Part shown: piece after piece, positions 30,934 through 41,096 of the stretch
How positions within the stretch are numbered: the stretch's first letter is position 1
How the letters are laid out: every line of letters begins with the position of its first letter
Assembly (NCBI GenBank): GCA_024509875.1
Contig: JAMPIV010017780.1
Location: forward strand, 124,001 to 188,000
Reading direction: 5' to 3'
Origin: Oreohelix idahoensis
Lineage: Eukaryota > Mollusca > Gastropoda > Stylommatophora > Oreohelicidae
Length of the DNA: 64,000 bases
Program-made: the position numbers and the translations under genes
The notes under the pieces: generated by a model
The model's input: only the letters and a program-made list of their open reading frames with translations
Database searches by the model: none
Told to the model about the DNA's origin: nothing

Positions 30934-31644
30934 TGTTGACCCTACTTTTATGATTGTGGAAGATTATTGATATAGAAGCATCGTGTTAATAGATGTTTGC
31001 GAATGGTTTGGGTTGTCAAGACTTATAGTTCTTACATGGACTCCAACGACTGGTTGATATGGGTCCACAATTACAGGCACATTTATTTACGCATAACAAA
31101 CTTCATGTTCATGGCAATATAAGTACATGCATAATATGGCATCTCCTACAGTCTTTCATAGAACGTCACATATCTGGAATATTTACTAGCGGTGCTATCA
31201 TGGAATCACTGAAGTATCAAAAACCAGACATGGAGTTAATATATTAAAATTGCTCTTGCAATACTTCTCTGTAAATAAATCATCGAACTTAAATGCTTAT
31301 GTTTGGAATCTTCCTGGATATAAGTGGCGACCTTTGTAAAACATACAGCCACGTAGAATACATAATAAATCTTCAATTCTCAGGAGCAACAGCTTCAACG
31401 TCTTCCTTGGACGGAATCTTATACCGAAAGGCCCCGGCTAATGGTCTGCATAAATTATCGCAGCACCAAATCTACGTCATCATATCTAAGTGACGTCAGA
31501 CTAACATTGCGTTCATTTATCATACATCTAAAAGTGCATAAACATATCATGTTGGCCACAAATAGAATTGTTACCGCGTAGATTAACTGCTAACAAAACT
31601 AATCGTGGTCAACATGTAAACTACATTATAAATCTTACTTAACA
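30934..31644 (-). repeat. LTR2 3' LTR
   Basis: Left copy of the LTR pair; 3' LTR because the element lies on the minus strand. The second half (about 31330-31644) is almost identical to the other LTR, while the first half has many more differences. Confidence 0.85.
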
Positions 31645-32047
31645 AATTCCTCCCCCGGTGGAGTGAAAAAAAATCGAGAAGCGATTTTATTTTTTTTTTC
31701 AAAAGTATCACCAAAAATTTTATATTAACATCGTACTGAGATTTTAGAACGAAAATCGCAAAAAATTATAGAAACATCCAGATATGTTTATAATTAAAAA
31801 AATGTCAATGTCGTTATTTAAACTAATCATATGTCAAACGTATGTCACACCATTGTATGCACAATTAACGTCACTACTTAGAAAATGTTGTCAATAGTCA
31901 ACAAATTAGAGATAAGGCTATGATACTAAGTAAGTATATAAGACAAATTAATATATAAACATAGTGATGGTAAAATTAACTACTATGTAATATTAATTAA
32001 ATAAAAGAATTTAATAACTATATGATTATGCAGAGATGTCAAACAAT

Positions 32048-32133
<86 letters not shown>

Positions 32134-32933
32134 GATATATGATTAATCTAAAGTAACTAAAACAAAAATGTAAGTCATGTGTGTGTGTGAACAATACAAT
32201 AGAAAGTAGTGAGAATTAAAATTTAGGAAAGAAAAAAAAAATTATATCAAGAAAAATTAGACATCAGAATAAAGGAAAGTAAGGAAGAATAGCATAAAAC
32301 AAACAAATAAAGCATGTGTTATCTATCCAACATTATCACAAATCAAAGAGAAAGTAAGGAAAAGACATCAATCAATCTATCTAACTATAAATAGTGATAT
32401 TATAAATTAAATAGAAATTAAATGTCTAATATGCATTATTACAACATATAACCATAGATTAAAATACAATATAGCATGAAAAGTTCGATCAGTTTCAAAT
32501 CCTGGAAACAGTATTTCACAATCAGTGTAGCGTAGAATGTCCGGAGCAGTAATACATCAATGTTCAATTCACAAAAGTTAATAGTGGCACTCTGCATCTT
32601 AAAATTCAATGTAGCAATACAGCAGTAACTAGTCCTGACGCGTTTCTTGACCAATTAGAAAGTGTGCAATCTTGTGACAAACCTTCGGCAAAAGTATGAT
32701 CTTCACATCAACGAATATCTCAGAAATGTTCAGTGAGATATTTAGCAATTAATATAACATGTTGTCCAACAAATCTTCTATACACAAGCTATTTCAGGCT
32801 TTGAACGAGACTGTTTTTCTATCCAATTTCTGGCTTCAAACGAGATTGACTTCTTGTGTAATTTCTGACTTCAAACGAGATTGACTTCTTACAAGCAGTG
32901 TCGTGAATTATACGAATATCTTCTGTGTAGTGA
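31645..32933 (-). other. LTR2 3' non-coding region with TA microsatellite
   Basis: Between the RNase H remnant and the 3' LTR there is ~1.3 kb without recognisable coding. A TA repeat of about 80 bp lies at 32053-32133. No integrase motif (HHCC or DDE) was seen here, where ordinary Ty3/gypsy elements carry it. Confidence 0.6.
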
Positions 32934-33648
32934 TTAGACATCAGGTACGGATGTAGGATTCCTGGAAAGGACATCAGCGACGACATTGTCCGAACCTGGG
33001 ATGTACTGAATGTCAAATGTGTACGGCTGCAATAAAATGGAGAATCTTGCAAGCTTTGGGTTTTTATGGTTTGCACGTTTTAAAGCTGCAACTGAACATT
33101 GATCAGATTGGATTATGAATGGAGCTCCAAGCAAATATCGTTCTAACTTTTGAATAGCCCACACTAGACCGAGCAACTCCTTCTCGATTGTTGAATATTT
33201 CCTCTCCGCATCCGACAGCTTTCTGGATATAATCAAGAGTAGGATGCAGTGTACCATTGCATTCATGTAACAGCGAGGCTCTCAAGCCGACATTACTTGC
33301 GTCTGTTTGGAGAATAACGATTTTTGCAGTATCAGGCAACCTCAAAATAGGAGGCGAAGCAAAAATATTTAAAATTGTATCAAAAGCTACCTGTGTATCT
33401 TTCGTCCAATGTACTTTTAGTGGCATGCCTTTTCGTAACAAGGAAGATGATAGAACAGACAACTCATGCTGCATTGGCTGAGCATGAGGAGAAACATCAA
33501 CGTAGTTAACGTCTATCATAGGGATGGAAAAAAAATACATGGATATAAAGACATTTTTCCAAAGTGGAAACGACTGAAAAGTGTTCTCCACAAGAAAATC
33601 CGGAAATAAACGAGTCATGTAGGAGTAAATGAATAGGGAAGAAAACAA
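32934..33648 (-). pseudogene. LTR2 pol remnant: RT end and RNase H
   Basis: Two minus-strand frames (33103-33648 and 32934-33266) carry the junction after the Ty3/gypsy reverse transcriptase (FASPPILRLPD), the RNase H start (LQTDASNVG), EKELLGLVWAIQKLERYL, a QSDQ segment and the ending SDNVVADVLSRNP. A shift of frame separates them. The catalytic fingers and palm of RT are missing. RNase H is the last domain of the remnant. Confidence 0.8.
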
Positions 33649-33707
33649 CTGATGACTGAACTTGCTGAGTCATCAGAGGATGTGACAAAAAAGGCAAATA
33701 TTACGCG

Positions 33708-35752
33708 CTAATACCTGCTTGAAGTGGAATCAGGTACTAATTGCACATTGAGGGAACAGTGGTGAAAATATGCACCATTGTCCCGGTCAAAAACCACACG
33801 AGCGTCTCTATTGGTACAAAAGGTAACCAAAGCCTCACTATAATGAATATTGGAATATGGCAAAAGACGTACAAACTTGACGTCTGCAGTACAGTGAAAA
33901 AAATTACCTAGTGCCTGCCATGTAGTCCCTGGTGGCAGATTGCGCACTAGAACGGTGCGTGAATATGCACCTTTCCCAATATAAGTCGTCCCATTGTCGC
34001 GAAAATGTGAACATGGGTGGTGAGCATAATTGGTCACATGAGAAATATTAACTTTTTTCCGTCTCATGGATGTTTTCTTTGTATTGGATGACGTATCATA
34101 CTGATTAAACTTAGTTTGATACCCAACCTCAGCTGAAATTGTATGTTTGGAGCATGCCGTAGAAGACAGCTTAAGAGGCTTAGCTAAACTTATTTTTTTA
34201 GATGAACTGGTTGGATGTTGACCATGTAAGTGTACTCCATCCTTAGCACCAACCCCATGTGTAATATTATTACCACTCTTATCAGTCTCAATAGTTTTCG
34301 TAAGATCAGTTACATTCTTATCATGTCTCCATGACTCATTCCCAGAATTGGCAGTATTGTTGCGACTTGGAACATTGGTATCAGAATGATGGCGAGGGAA
34401 GTTGTACTTGCCTCGAAATGAAATCTTTACTTTCTTGGGATGTGTTGACCTGTTTTTATCATATTTTGTACTACAGGCATGTTGTACAGTAGTTTTGTCA
34501 TGACCAATGTCAGACAATATATTATTGTTTAGCACCACATCCAGTAACCAATCAACTCTTTTTCGTAATTTTGCAATCTCTAACTCTTTTAGTGAAATCT
34601 CTTCACTTTGCCTCTTATTCACTTTCTTAAGGTCTATAATCTTACTTCTCTCTTCCATGAGTAATTTCTCAAAGTTAGAAATCGTATCATTAGTCAACCT
34701 TTCTCGTTGATCCTGAGGGCATTCTAAGCTCTTGATTTACAAGCTCAAGTGCTGCCAATTTGTCCTCATATTCCATACATTTCAACTTTTCATCATGGGT
34801 ATCTCCAGTCACTACCTCTGGTAATTTCTGCATTTAAGCTTGAGCCTGTGACAATATTTCTTTCTCAATAGTCAGTTCGTCTACTCTCCTTTTCTCAGCT
34901 AATTCTACCTGATCTCTTGCCACCTCTAACATATTAACCTTTGATTTAAAACTAGAAATCTCAGATATCAGTTTTTGAATCTGTGCCACCTGTGCATCAC
35001 AGTCTACTTTTAAAGTGGTATTAAGCTTATTTAGATCACCAATGACACTCTTCTCCTTGTCAAGTAAGTTTTTTAATGAGCCTACCTCATCCTCTAACTC
35101 CTTTTTCTGTAGAGTAGTAAAATTATAGAATTTCAAATTATCAGATTTCAGGAGTGACACCTGATTATTCAGTGTAACATTATCAAATTTCATTACTGAC
35201 ACCTTCTCTTTATACTCTAATTTTAGCTGCATCTGCTCACTAGTAAGAGCCTTCTCCTTACATCGGTTTTCTTCTTCTTTGATCCTTAGCCGCCGACTGT
35301 CAAAGCAGTCAGTGGCCATCACGCCTAGTGGCGTCTTGTAGGGCAACAACAAATTGATTCCACTTTGCTCGGTCGGTGGCCATCCTTCGTACAGTGCCCC
35401 AACTCTGGTTCATTCTTTGCATCTCAGCCTCCACAGTCCTCCGCCAGGTTGTTTTTGGTCGGCCTCTCTTTCGTTTTCCTTCAGGGGTCCAAAGCATAGC
35501 TGTTCTTGTGATGGCATCGGGGTCTCCCTTACATCGGTGTTCCTCCTTTATATTCTTCTCCTGGACATTGTTGTCGATTATAACATGAAGTATATTTTTC
35601 AATAGACGATCATGTTTAACATGGATGTATCGGTCCAGAAACATACGAAGTTTCCCACGCAGTAAATCTGCCAGATCCCTAGCCATTATCATATGAGGAA
35701 CGGAATGAAAATTCATACGTACAAAATTATCCAAATCCCATGCCGCCGACAT
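33708..35752 (-). pseudogene. LTR2 gag-like protein with coiled coil and RRM-like domain
   Basis: The frame reads 35752 to 35527, is interrupted by a LINE A insert (35268-35526), and continues from 35267 to 34834. After a stop and a shift of frame it continues at 34697-33708. The N-terminal third is followed by a long heptad-rich coiled coil (roughly 34620-35260), then a basic linker with KKVKISFRGKYNF. The C-terminal ~80 residues look like an RRM: TVLVRNLPPGTTWQALGNFF (RNP2-like strand and helix), VKFVRLLP, SEALVTFCT (RNP1-like) and LNVQLVP. The usual RNP aromatics are mostly replaced. Gag coats element RNA; here an RRM may replace the zinc knuckle. The coiled-coil and RRM calls are by eye. 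Confidence 0.6.
35268..35526 (-). mobile_element. Short LINE A insertion inside LTR2 gag
   Basis: 259 bp of the LINE A 3' end (coding DPDAITRTAMLWTPEGKRKR to the stop, then the GATCAAAGAAGAAG tail), 5'-truncated. CCTTACATCGGT flanks both sides (35256-35267 and 35527-35538), a 12-bp target duplication. It breaks the gag-like frame, so it postdates LTR2. Confidence 0.9.
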
Positions 35753-37102
35753 AAAAACTTGTCCATCACATATTTCTCAAGTGCTGGGCCTTGTAATCTA
35801 TCATCTTTACCATCCTGGAGTAACTCCTCCAGCACAGACATCATGTCCTACGTAGACATTTTGTATATCTATATACGCACCTAACTTACTTAGTCAACTA
35901 TATAACTTACAAGTTGCCTTACAAACCAATGTAAGCACCAACAAAAAAATTTTCTACTATAATTCTAGTTGTGCCTCACTCAGGCGAACAAATAGTGGCT
36001 ATTGGCCTACTAGTGCACTGCAATCAATAATTATTGCAGTCATATAATATCTGCATAAATAACTATGCAAACAATGTTAATTTATTATTATGAACTAACA
36101 AGACAAAATAAGGAAAGAAAAGTATTGTACAGAACAATATTACACCACAATACCAGACGAGACACAAGTAAAACGTGCTAATTAACCAAATAAACTTCTA
36201 CAATCGGAACAGTACGGAACAAAAATGAGATCAAACCACAACAAAAAATCTAAAATTAGACATGTACAGGACCCATTAACGAACAGCTGACATGAAGAAC
36301 TGAACTATAGTGAGGTTAGACTTACAAATTTACGAACAAATGACAGAACTAAGCAAAAATGAAACTGAGAAAAATTTAAAAAAAAACAAGATAGATGAAC
36401 AAAACGTAACAGCTAAACATATAATATTGATCAAAACCAATAGCAGACAGAATAAAGACGAAACCTCAAGTCTTCTTCTGCTCAAATGGAGATGGATCAA
36501 AATGGCCCTAAAAGAACGACTTTGAATTTACGATCTGCCGTAGCGATATTACATAATTCAAAGTTCCCTCCATCCGCCCACATATATAAACAACAAATAT
36601 AAATATACATAAAACATACATAAAAGTTACAAATTACGAGAAGGCACACCAGTAAGTAACCTGGACAAAAAAAATGTTCACCAACAGGTACTTAGCTTAA
36701 ATTGCCGAAAAAAAATCTGTCTTCTCTGACACTCGTATACACCATAGAAGGCTTTGACGGAAGGCAGACTGGTGGCTTGAAGTTCTCGATCATACAGGCA
36801 TCCAAATATAGGTCCAGTAAAATTCATTAGGGACCACGACAGACTTCTAATAAGGCTTCTGGCAATAGGTTTCAGCTCCGAAGTGTGCAGCTGACATCTT
36901 TCTTGGTCAAAATTTTGGGCGTTGTCATAACTACAGTCCGCATGCGCAGAACAGCTGGACGTTATGCAAATTTTCTGCCGTCAAAAAAAAGTTTGTACAA
37001 TAACTTGGAATTTCTTCTTTCTTTCACCGTCCCCTTTTCACACTACAGCCGTTAAATGACAGTTCTTGACAATACGTATCCCCAGCACTGGATCACCATT
37101 TC
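35753..37102 (-). other. LTR2 leader
   Basis: Between the 5' LTR and the gag-like frame. A primer-binding candidate, TGGTGATCCAGTGC on the minus strand, lies 4 bases inside the 5' LTR. Further in-frame codons occur upstream of 35752 in a neighbouring frame, so the true gag start may be near 35850. Confidence 0.5.
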
Positions 37103-37810
37103 TGTTGCCACTGCTTTTATGATTTTGGAAGATTATTGATATTGAGCATAATGTTAATAGATGTTTGCGAATGGTTTGGGTTGTCAAGATTTATAGTTCT
37201 TACATGGACTCCAACGGCTGGTTGATTTGGATCCACAATTACAGGCACATTTATTTACGTATAACAAACTTCAAGTTCATGGCAATATAAGTACATGCAT
37301 AATATGGAATCTCCTACAATCCTTCATAGAACGTTACATATCTGGAATATTTACTTGTGGTGCCATCATGGAATCACCGAAGTATCGAAAACCAGACATG
37401 GAGTTAATATATTAAAATTGCTCTTGCAATACTTCTCTGTAAATAAATCATCAAACTCAAATGCTTATGTTCAGAATCTTCCTGGATATAAGTGGCGACC
37501 TTTGTAAAACATACAGCCACGTAGAATACATAATAAATCTTCAATTCTCAGGAGCAACAGCTTCAACGTCTTCCTTGGACGGAATCTTATACCGAAAGGC
37601 CCCGGCTAATGGTCTGCATAAATTATCGCAGCACCAAATCTATGTCATCATATCTAAGTGACATCAGACTAACATCGCGTTCATTTATCATACATCTAAG
37701 TGCATAAACATATCATGTTGGCCACAAATAAAATTGTTACCGCGTAGATTAACTGCTAACAAAACTAATCGTGGTCAACATGTAAACTACATTATAAATC
37801 TTACTTAACA
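37103..37810 (-). repeat. LTR2 5' LTR
   Basis: Right copy of the LTR pair. On the minus strand it runs TGTTAAG to CAACA. Followed on the right by the target duplication GACAT. Confidence 0.85.
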
Positions 37811-38139
37811 GACATGCACACCATCATAGCTGGCAGGCGCTTGAGCTGGGTTGGCCACATCCTCAGAAGAGACCCCGATGCCATCACAAGAACAACTATG
37901 CTATGGACCTGTGAAGGAAGCGAATAAGAGGCCTACCAAAAACAACTTTGCGGAGAACTGTGGAGTTCAAGATGCAGAGAATGAACTAGATCTGGGGCAT
38001 TGCACAAGGGATGGCCGTAGACTGAGCAAAGTGGAAGCAGTTTGTTGATGCCCTACTAGATGTCACCAGGTGTGATGGCCACTGACTGCTTTGACAGTCG
38101 GTGGTTAAGGATCAAAGCAGAAGAAGAAATTGTCTAAAA

Positions 38140-38218
38140 ATTGCTGACGGCACGGGACAGGAAGACTTGGCATGAGTTTATTTAAGACCTATGCTCCTTG
38201 AAGAGCTGAAGTTTGATG
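38140..38218 (+). pseudogene. LINE B 3'-end scrap
   Basis: GGCACGGGACAGGAAGACTTGG and ACCTATGCTCCTTGAAGAGC match the LINE B terminus, with a TGATGATG tail. Confidence 0.7.
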
Positions 38219-38461
38219 ATGAACTTTGCCTTGAGAAGCAAATGTTCTAACCACTGTGCCACTTGACATAGTTTTGCTGTAAGATTTATAAAATGTGAGA
38301 AAGATGAGAACAAAGAAGCAGATTGGGGGGTGTGGTTAACATGACCAATGGCTGGGGGAAAATGTCAGTATCAGAAGTGCTGGATTGCCTAAAAGAAATT
38401 TTGATGGACTACATTCTCGCCACTAAGTCTGAAGAGGCAAAGAAATAATAGGAATGCTATA

Positions 38462-38640
38462 CACTCAGGCATGTCATACAAGGCAACTAACATGAGTTTG
38501 TGCATGGGACTTGCAATCTCATCATGTCAAACAAATTGCTTCAGAAACCGCTGCTGTAAGAATATATGAATGGTGCAAGCTTCATACAAAGGGGACCAGC
38601 TACTGTGGTGGCTCTATGCTTGGTAAGGAGTTTGTTTGAA
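38462..38640 (+). repeat. Dispersed repeat, copy 1 (LINE 5'-leader-like)
   Basis: GGCAACTAACATGAG, CAAATTGCT, CAGAAACCGCTGCTG and AAAGGGGACCAGCT recur in the same order at 39030-39185 and 59963-60112. The first 40 bases also resemble the LINE B leader at 5940. Confidence 0.6.
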
Positions 38641-38692
38641 GCTATAGAACATTTGTTCTTGTATGTTTTGATGTTCTTTTGTTCTGTCTCAG

Positions 38693-38838
38693 TTCTAGAC
38701 TCATTTGGAAAGCCAGGTCCAGGATTGACTCTTTACAGATTTAACTTTGTTGGAAACTACGATCAATGTCGGGCGGTCATTTCTAACACCAGTAGACAGT
38801 TCCATGGAAACTACTGTACTCTGAAAATGAGTTTAGGG
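38693..38838 (+). CDS. NRF-6-like protein, exon 2 (NRF domain)
   Basis: Acceptor TTCTGTCTCAG ends at 38692 and donor GTAAAT starts at 38839. With the single base carried from exon 1 it reads FLDSFGKPGPGLTLYRFNF, then VGNYDQC and FHGNYCTLKM. This is the centre of the NRF domain: D-x-F/M-GKP, a GNY/GSY-D-x-C segment and a later cysteine that pairs in the secreted domain. It ends in phase 0. A second AG (38698) lies 6 bases further and would change the frame, so the first was chosen. Confidence 0.85.
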
Positions 38839-39029
38839 GTAAATAGTTTGCTGTCTTTATTATCATTCATGATTTCATTCCATCACCATTTAGTCATTTT
38901 GTGTGTGTTCATTTTTCGTTTTTTTTTTTTTTTTTTTTGTCAAAAGCAGTATAATTATCAGCCGGGTAGTTCTCAAAGGGTGGGGGGTGTCTGTGATAAG
39001 AAAGAATATGATTACTGCAACCTCTGGGA

Positions 39030-39185
39030 TGTCATGAGGCAACTAACATGAGGTTGTGGATGAGGCTGGCAACCTCTCTCACGTAAAACAGTTGTCACAG
39101 AAACCACAGCTGCAAGTGAATTCTTGGTGCAGGCTTCCTGCAAGGGGACCAGCTGTAGTGGTTGCTTCATGCACTGTAAGAAAAT
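39030..39185 (+). repeat. Dispersed repeat, copy 2
   Basis: Same order of words as at 38462 (AGGCAACTAACATGAGGTTG, CACAGAAACCACAGCTGCA, AAGGGGACCAGCTG). Lies just before the minisatellite at 39256. Confidence 0.6.
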
Positions 39186-39255
39186 GATGACTTGATTAAA
39201 GAATTTTGTCATGTGATCATTTTTTGGTGGAAAAGAAAAGTTCCAGTCTCATAAG

Positions 39256-39870
39256 GTGAGGCAGCTGTTTCTAGAATGTTCAGATCAAAATGTGTCTGGT
39301 AGTATCATAGGCAGCTGTTTCTAGAATGTTCAGATCAAAGTGTGTCACATAGGTAGTATCAGAAGCAGCTGTTTCTAGAATGTTCAGATCAAAATGTGTC
39401 AGGTAGTATCAGAAGCAGCTGTTTCTAGAATGTTCAGTTCAAAATGTGTCAGGTAGTATCAGAGGAGCTGTTTCTAGAATGTTCAGACCAAAATGTGTCA
39501 GGTAGTATCATAGGCAGCTGTTTCTAGAATGTTCAGATCAAAGTGTGTCACATAGGTAGTATCAGAAGCAGCTGTTTCTAGAATGTTCAGATCAAAATGT
39601 GTCAGGTAGTATCAGAGGCAGCTGTTTCTAGAATGTTCAGATCAAAGTGTGTCACATAGGTAGTATCAGAAGCAGCTGTTTCTAGAATGTTCAGATCAAA
39701 ATGTGTTAGGTAGTGTCAGAGGCAGCTGTTTCTAGAATGTTCAGATCAAAATGTGTTAGGTAGTATCAGAGGCAGCTGTTTCTAGAATGTTCAGATCAAA
39801 GTGTGTCAGGTAGTATCAGAGGCAGCTGTTTCTAGAATGTTCAGATCAAAATGTATCACATAGGTAGTAT
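39256..39870. repeat. Minisatellite of ~50-56 bp units, 12 copies
   Basis: Twelve copies of a unit built on GGCAGCTGTTTCTAGAATGT, TCAGATCAAA and GGTAGTATCAG. Some units carry an extra CACATA before GGTAGT, giving two length classes that alternate in the first half. It lies in intron 2 of the NRF gene and has no coding features. Confidence 0.92.
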
Positions 39871-40097
39871 CAATGACTGATGAACATCTGCTTCAAAGAT
39901 GCCCAACATATGAGAAACATGGAAAGCACACATAGCCATCACCAGTATCATTTTCAGAAAAAACTCTATAGGCGTACAAATAGCCTGAAGCTGGCCACGC
40001 TTTCTTTGAAAATATTCAAGCAGATGTCTTGAGAGTGTACAAAGAAGAAGATGATACAATTACAAACAAAGTTAGTCGTAAAGCAGATACTGCCATA

Positions 40098-40121
40098 GGG
40101 GGGGGGGGGGGGGGGGGGGGG
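40098..40121. repeat. Poly-G tract
   Basis: 24 consecutive G immediately before a SINE fragment. A second G run of 15 lies at 40311-40325. Confidence 0.9.
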
Positions 40122-40262
40122 TGAAGTGTTAGAGACTTCATTATTCTAGGTCCAGTTTCGACAGGTAGGGGTGACCAGTTGCCTTCCCTAAGTCAAGAGC
40201 AGAGGCTTGGCACATATTTATTGAAGGACTGTGCTCCAAGAGAAACTTAGAGGTATGAATGA
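40122..40262. mobile_element. SINE fragment (minus) joined to LINE B 3' scrap (plus)
   Basis: 40122-40200 reads on the minus strand as the SINE's 3' half (TGCTCTTGACTTAGG to GTCTCTAACACTTC). 40203-40262 is LINE B 3' end (GGCTTGGCACATATTTATTG, then TATGAATGAAT). Confidence 0.6.
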
Positions 40263-40416
40263 ATTTTGCTTAAAACTTCTGTAGAAACAGTGGGACCATC
40301 TAGAAAACCTGGGGGGGGGGGGGGGCTTTGACTGTGTATGATAGCCAACCCTCTATGACTTGCCTCTAACCTTGCCCCTGGTGGTAACAATTACATGTGC
40401 TGTTTCTTCTTTCTAG

Positions 40417-40510
40417 GCCGCGAGCACACTTGGTCTGCTGAATATCAATTTAGGGGCCTGCATGCCAGACACTTGTTCTGTCAGTGAGCTCACCTTGCTG
40501 GTGGAAGAAG
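40417..40510 (+). CDS. NRF-6-like protein, exon 3 (end of NRF domain)
   Basis: Acceptor TTTCTTCTTTCTAG ends at 40416 and donor GTAAGC starts at 40511. In phase 0 from exon 2 it reads AASTLGLLNINLGACMPDTC, then SVSELTLLVEE. The G-x-C-x-P-x-x-C order (LGACMPDTC) followed by a helix is the conserved close of the NRF domain. It leaves phase 1. The next exon, which should lead toward the acyltransferase-3 membrane domain, is not identified with confidence; insertion of LTR1 in the following intron pushes it at least 10 kb away. Confidence 0.85.
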
Positions 40511-41096
40511 GTAAGCATTCATATTATCTTTCCTGTGTATTTGTGAGCGAAGATAAGCACTCATCACTTCTTTCCTGTGTATTTGTGAGCGAAGATAAGC
40601 ACTCATCACTTCTTTCCTGTGTATTTGTGAGCAAAGATAAGCACTCATCACTTCTTTCCTGTGTATTTGTGAGCAAAGATAAGCACTCATCACTTCTTTC
40701 CTGTATATTTGTGAGTGAAGATAAGCACTCATCACTTCTTTCCTTTGTGTTTGTAAGTGAAGATAAGCACTCATCACTTCTTTCCTGTGTATTTGTGAGT
40801 GAAGATAAGCACTCATCACTTCTTTCCTGTATATTTGTGAGTGAAGATAAGCACTCATCACTTCTTTCCTTTGTGTTTGTAAGTGAAGATAAGCACTCAT
40901 CACTTCTTTCCTGTATATTTGTGAGTGAAGATAAGCACTCATCACTTCTTTCCTTTGTGTTTGTAAGTGAAGATAAGCGTTCATTACATCTTTCCTTTAT
41001 ATTTGTGGGTGAAGATAAGCATTCGTTATATCTTTCCTGTTATTTCTGATAGAAGATAAGCATTTATTAAATATTTCTTTAGTATTTCTAAGTGAC
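40511..41096. repeat. 42-bp minisatellite, about 13 units, starting at a splice donor
   Basis: Unit GAAGATAAGCACTCATCACT plus TCTTTCCTGTGTATTTGTGAGC. The first unit is the exon 3/intron boundary itself (GAAGAAGGTAAGCATTCATA). Later units have GATAAGC instead of GGTAAGC and so lose the GT. The array gives open frames on both strands (14 residues per unit) that are not genes. It is cut by LTR1 at 41097 and continues at 50711-50773. Confidence 0.92.

Larger units (their letters stand above)
30934..37810 (-). mobile_element. LTR2: LTR retrotransposon, minus strand, internally deleted
   Basis: Two ~710-bp direct repeats (30934-31644 and 37103-37810) bounded by TGTTG and TTAACA, with a perfect 5-bp target duplication GACAT (30929-30933 and 37811-37815). 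Orientation is minus: the coding remnants are on the minus strand, and a purine tract (GGGGGAGGAATT, read on the minus strand) abuts the left LTR. The gag-like frames are at 33708-35752 and an RT/RNase H remnant at 32934-33648. Protease, integrase and most of RT were not found, so a large deletion is inferred. LTR divergence is about 5% by eye. Confidence 0.88.
30889..38130 (+). pseudogene. LINE A C-terminal fragment split by LTR2
   Basis: Sequence just left of LTR2 (GGCTTATTTGAAGCAACCGAAAGGACAT) and just right (GACATGCACACCATCATAGC and onward to GGATCAAAGCAGAAGAAG) together match LINE A from its RSKQE segment to its 3' end. The right part covers 37811-38130. The left limit is uncertain because LINE B sequence abuts it. 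Confidence 0.65.

Noticed and set aside
31293..31493. 66-codon frame conserved in both LTRs of LTR2
   Set aside because: Conserved because the LTRs are copies of each other; no independent evidence of coding.
38566..39051. 161-codon frame over NRF exon 2
   Set aside because: It reads through the acceptor and the GTAAAT donor into introns; only 38693-38838 has NRF homology.
40462..41049. 195-codon repeat protein frame (and its 164-codon opposite-strand partner)
   Set aside because: It is the 42-bp minisatellite read through; it starts in exon 3 but crosses the GTAAGC donor. Unit length divisible by three explains the open frames on both strands.
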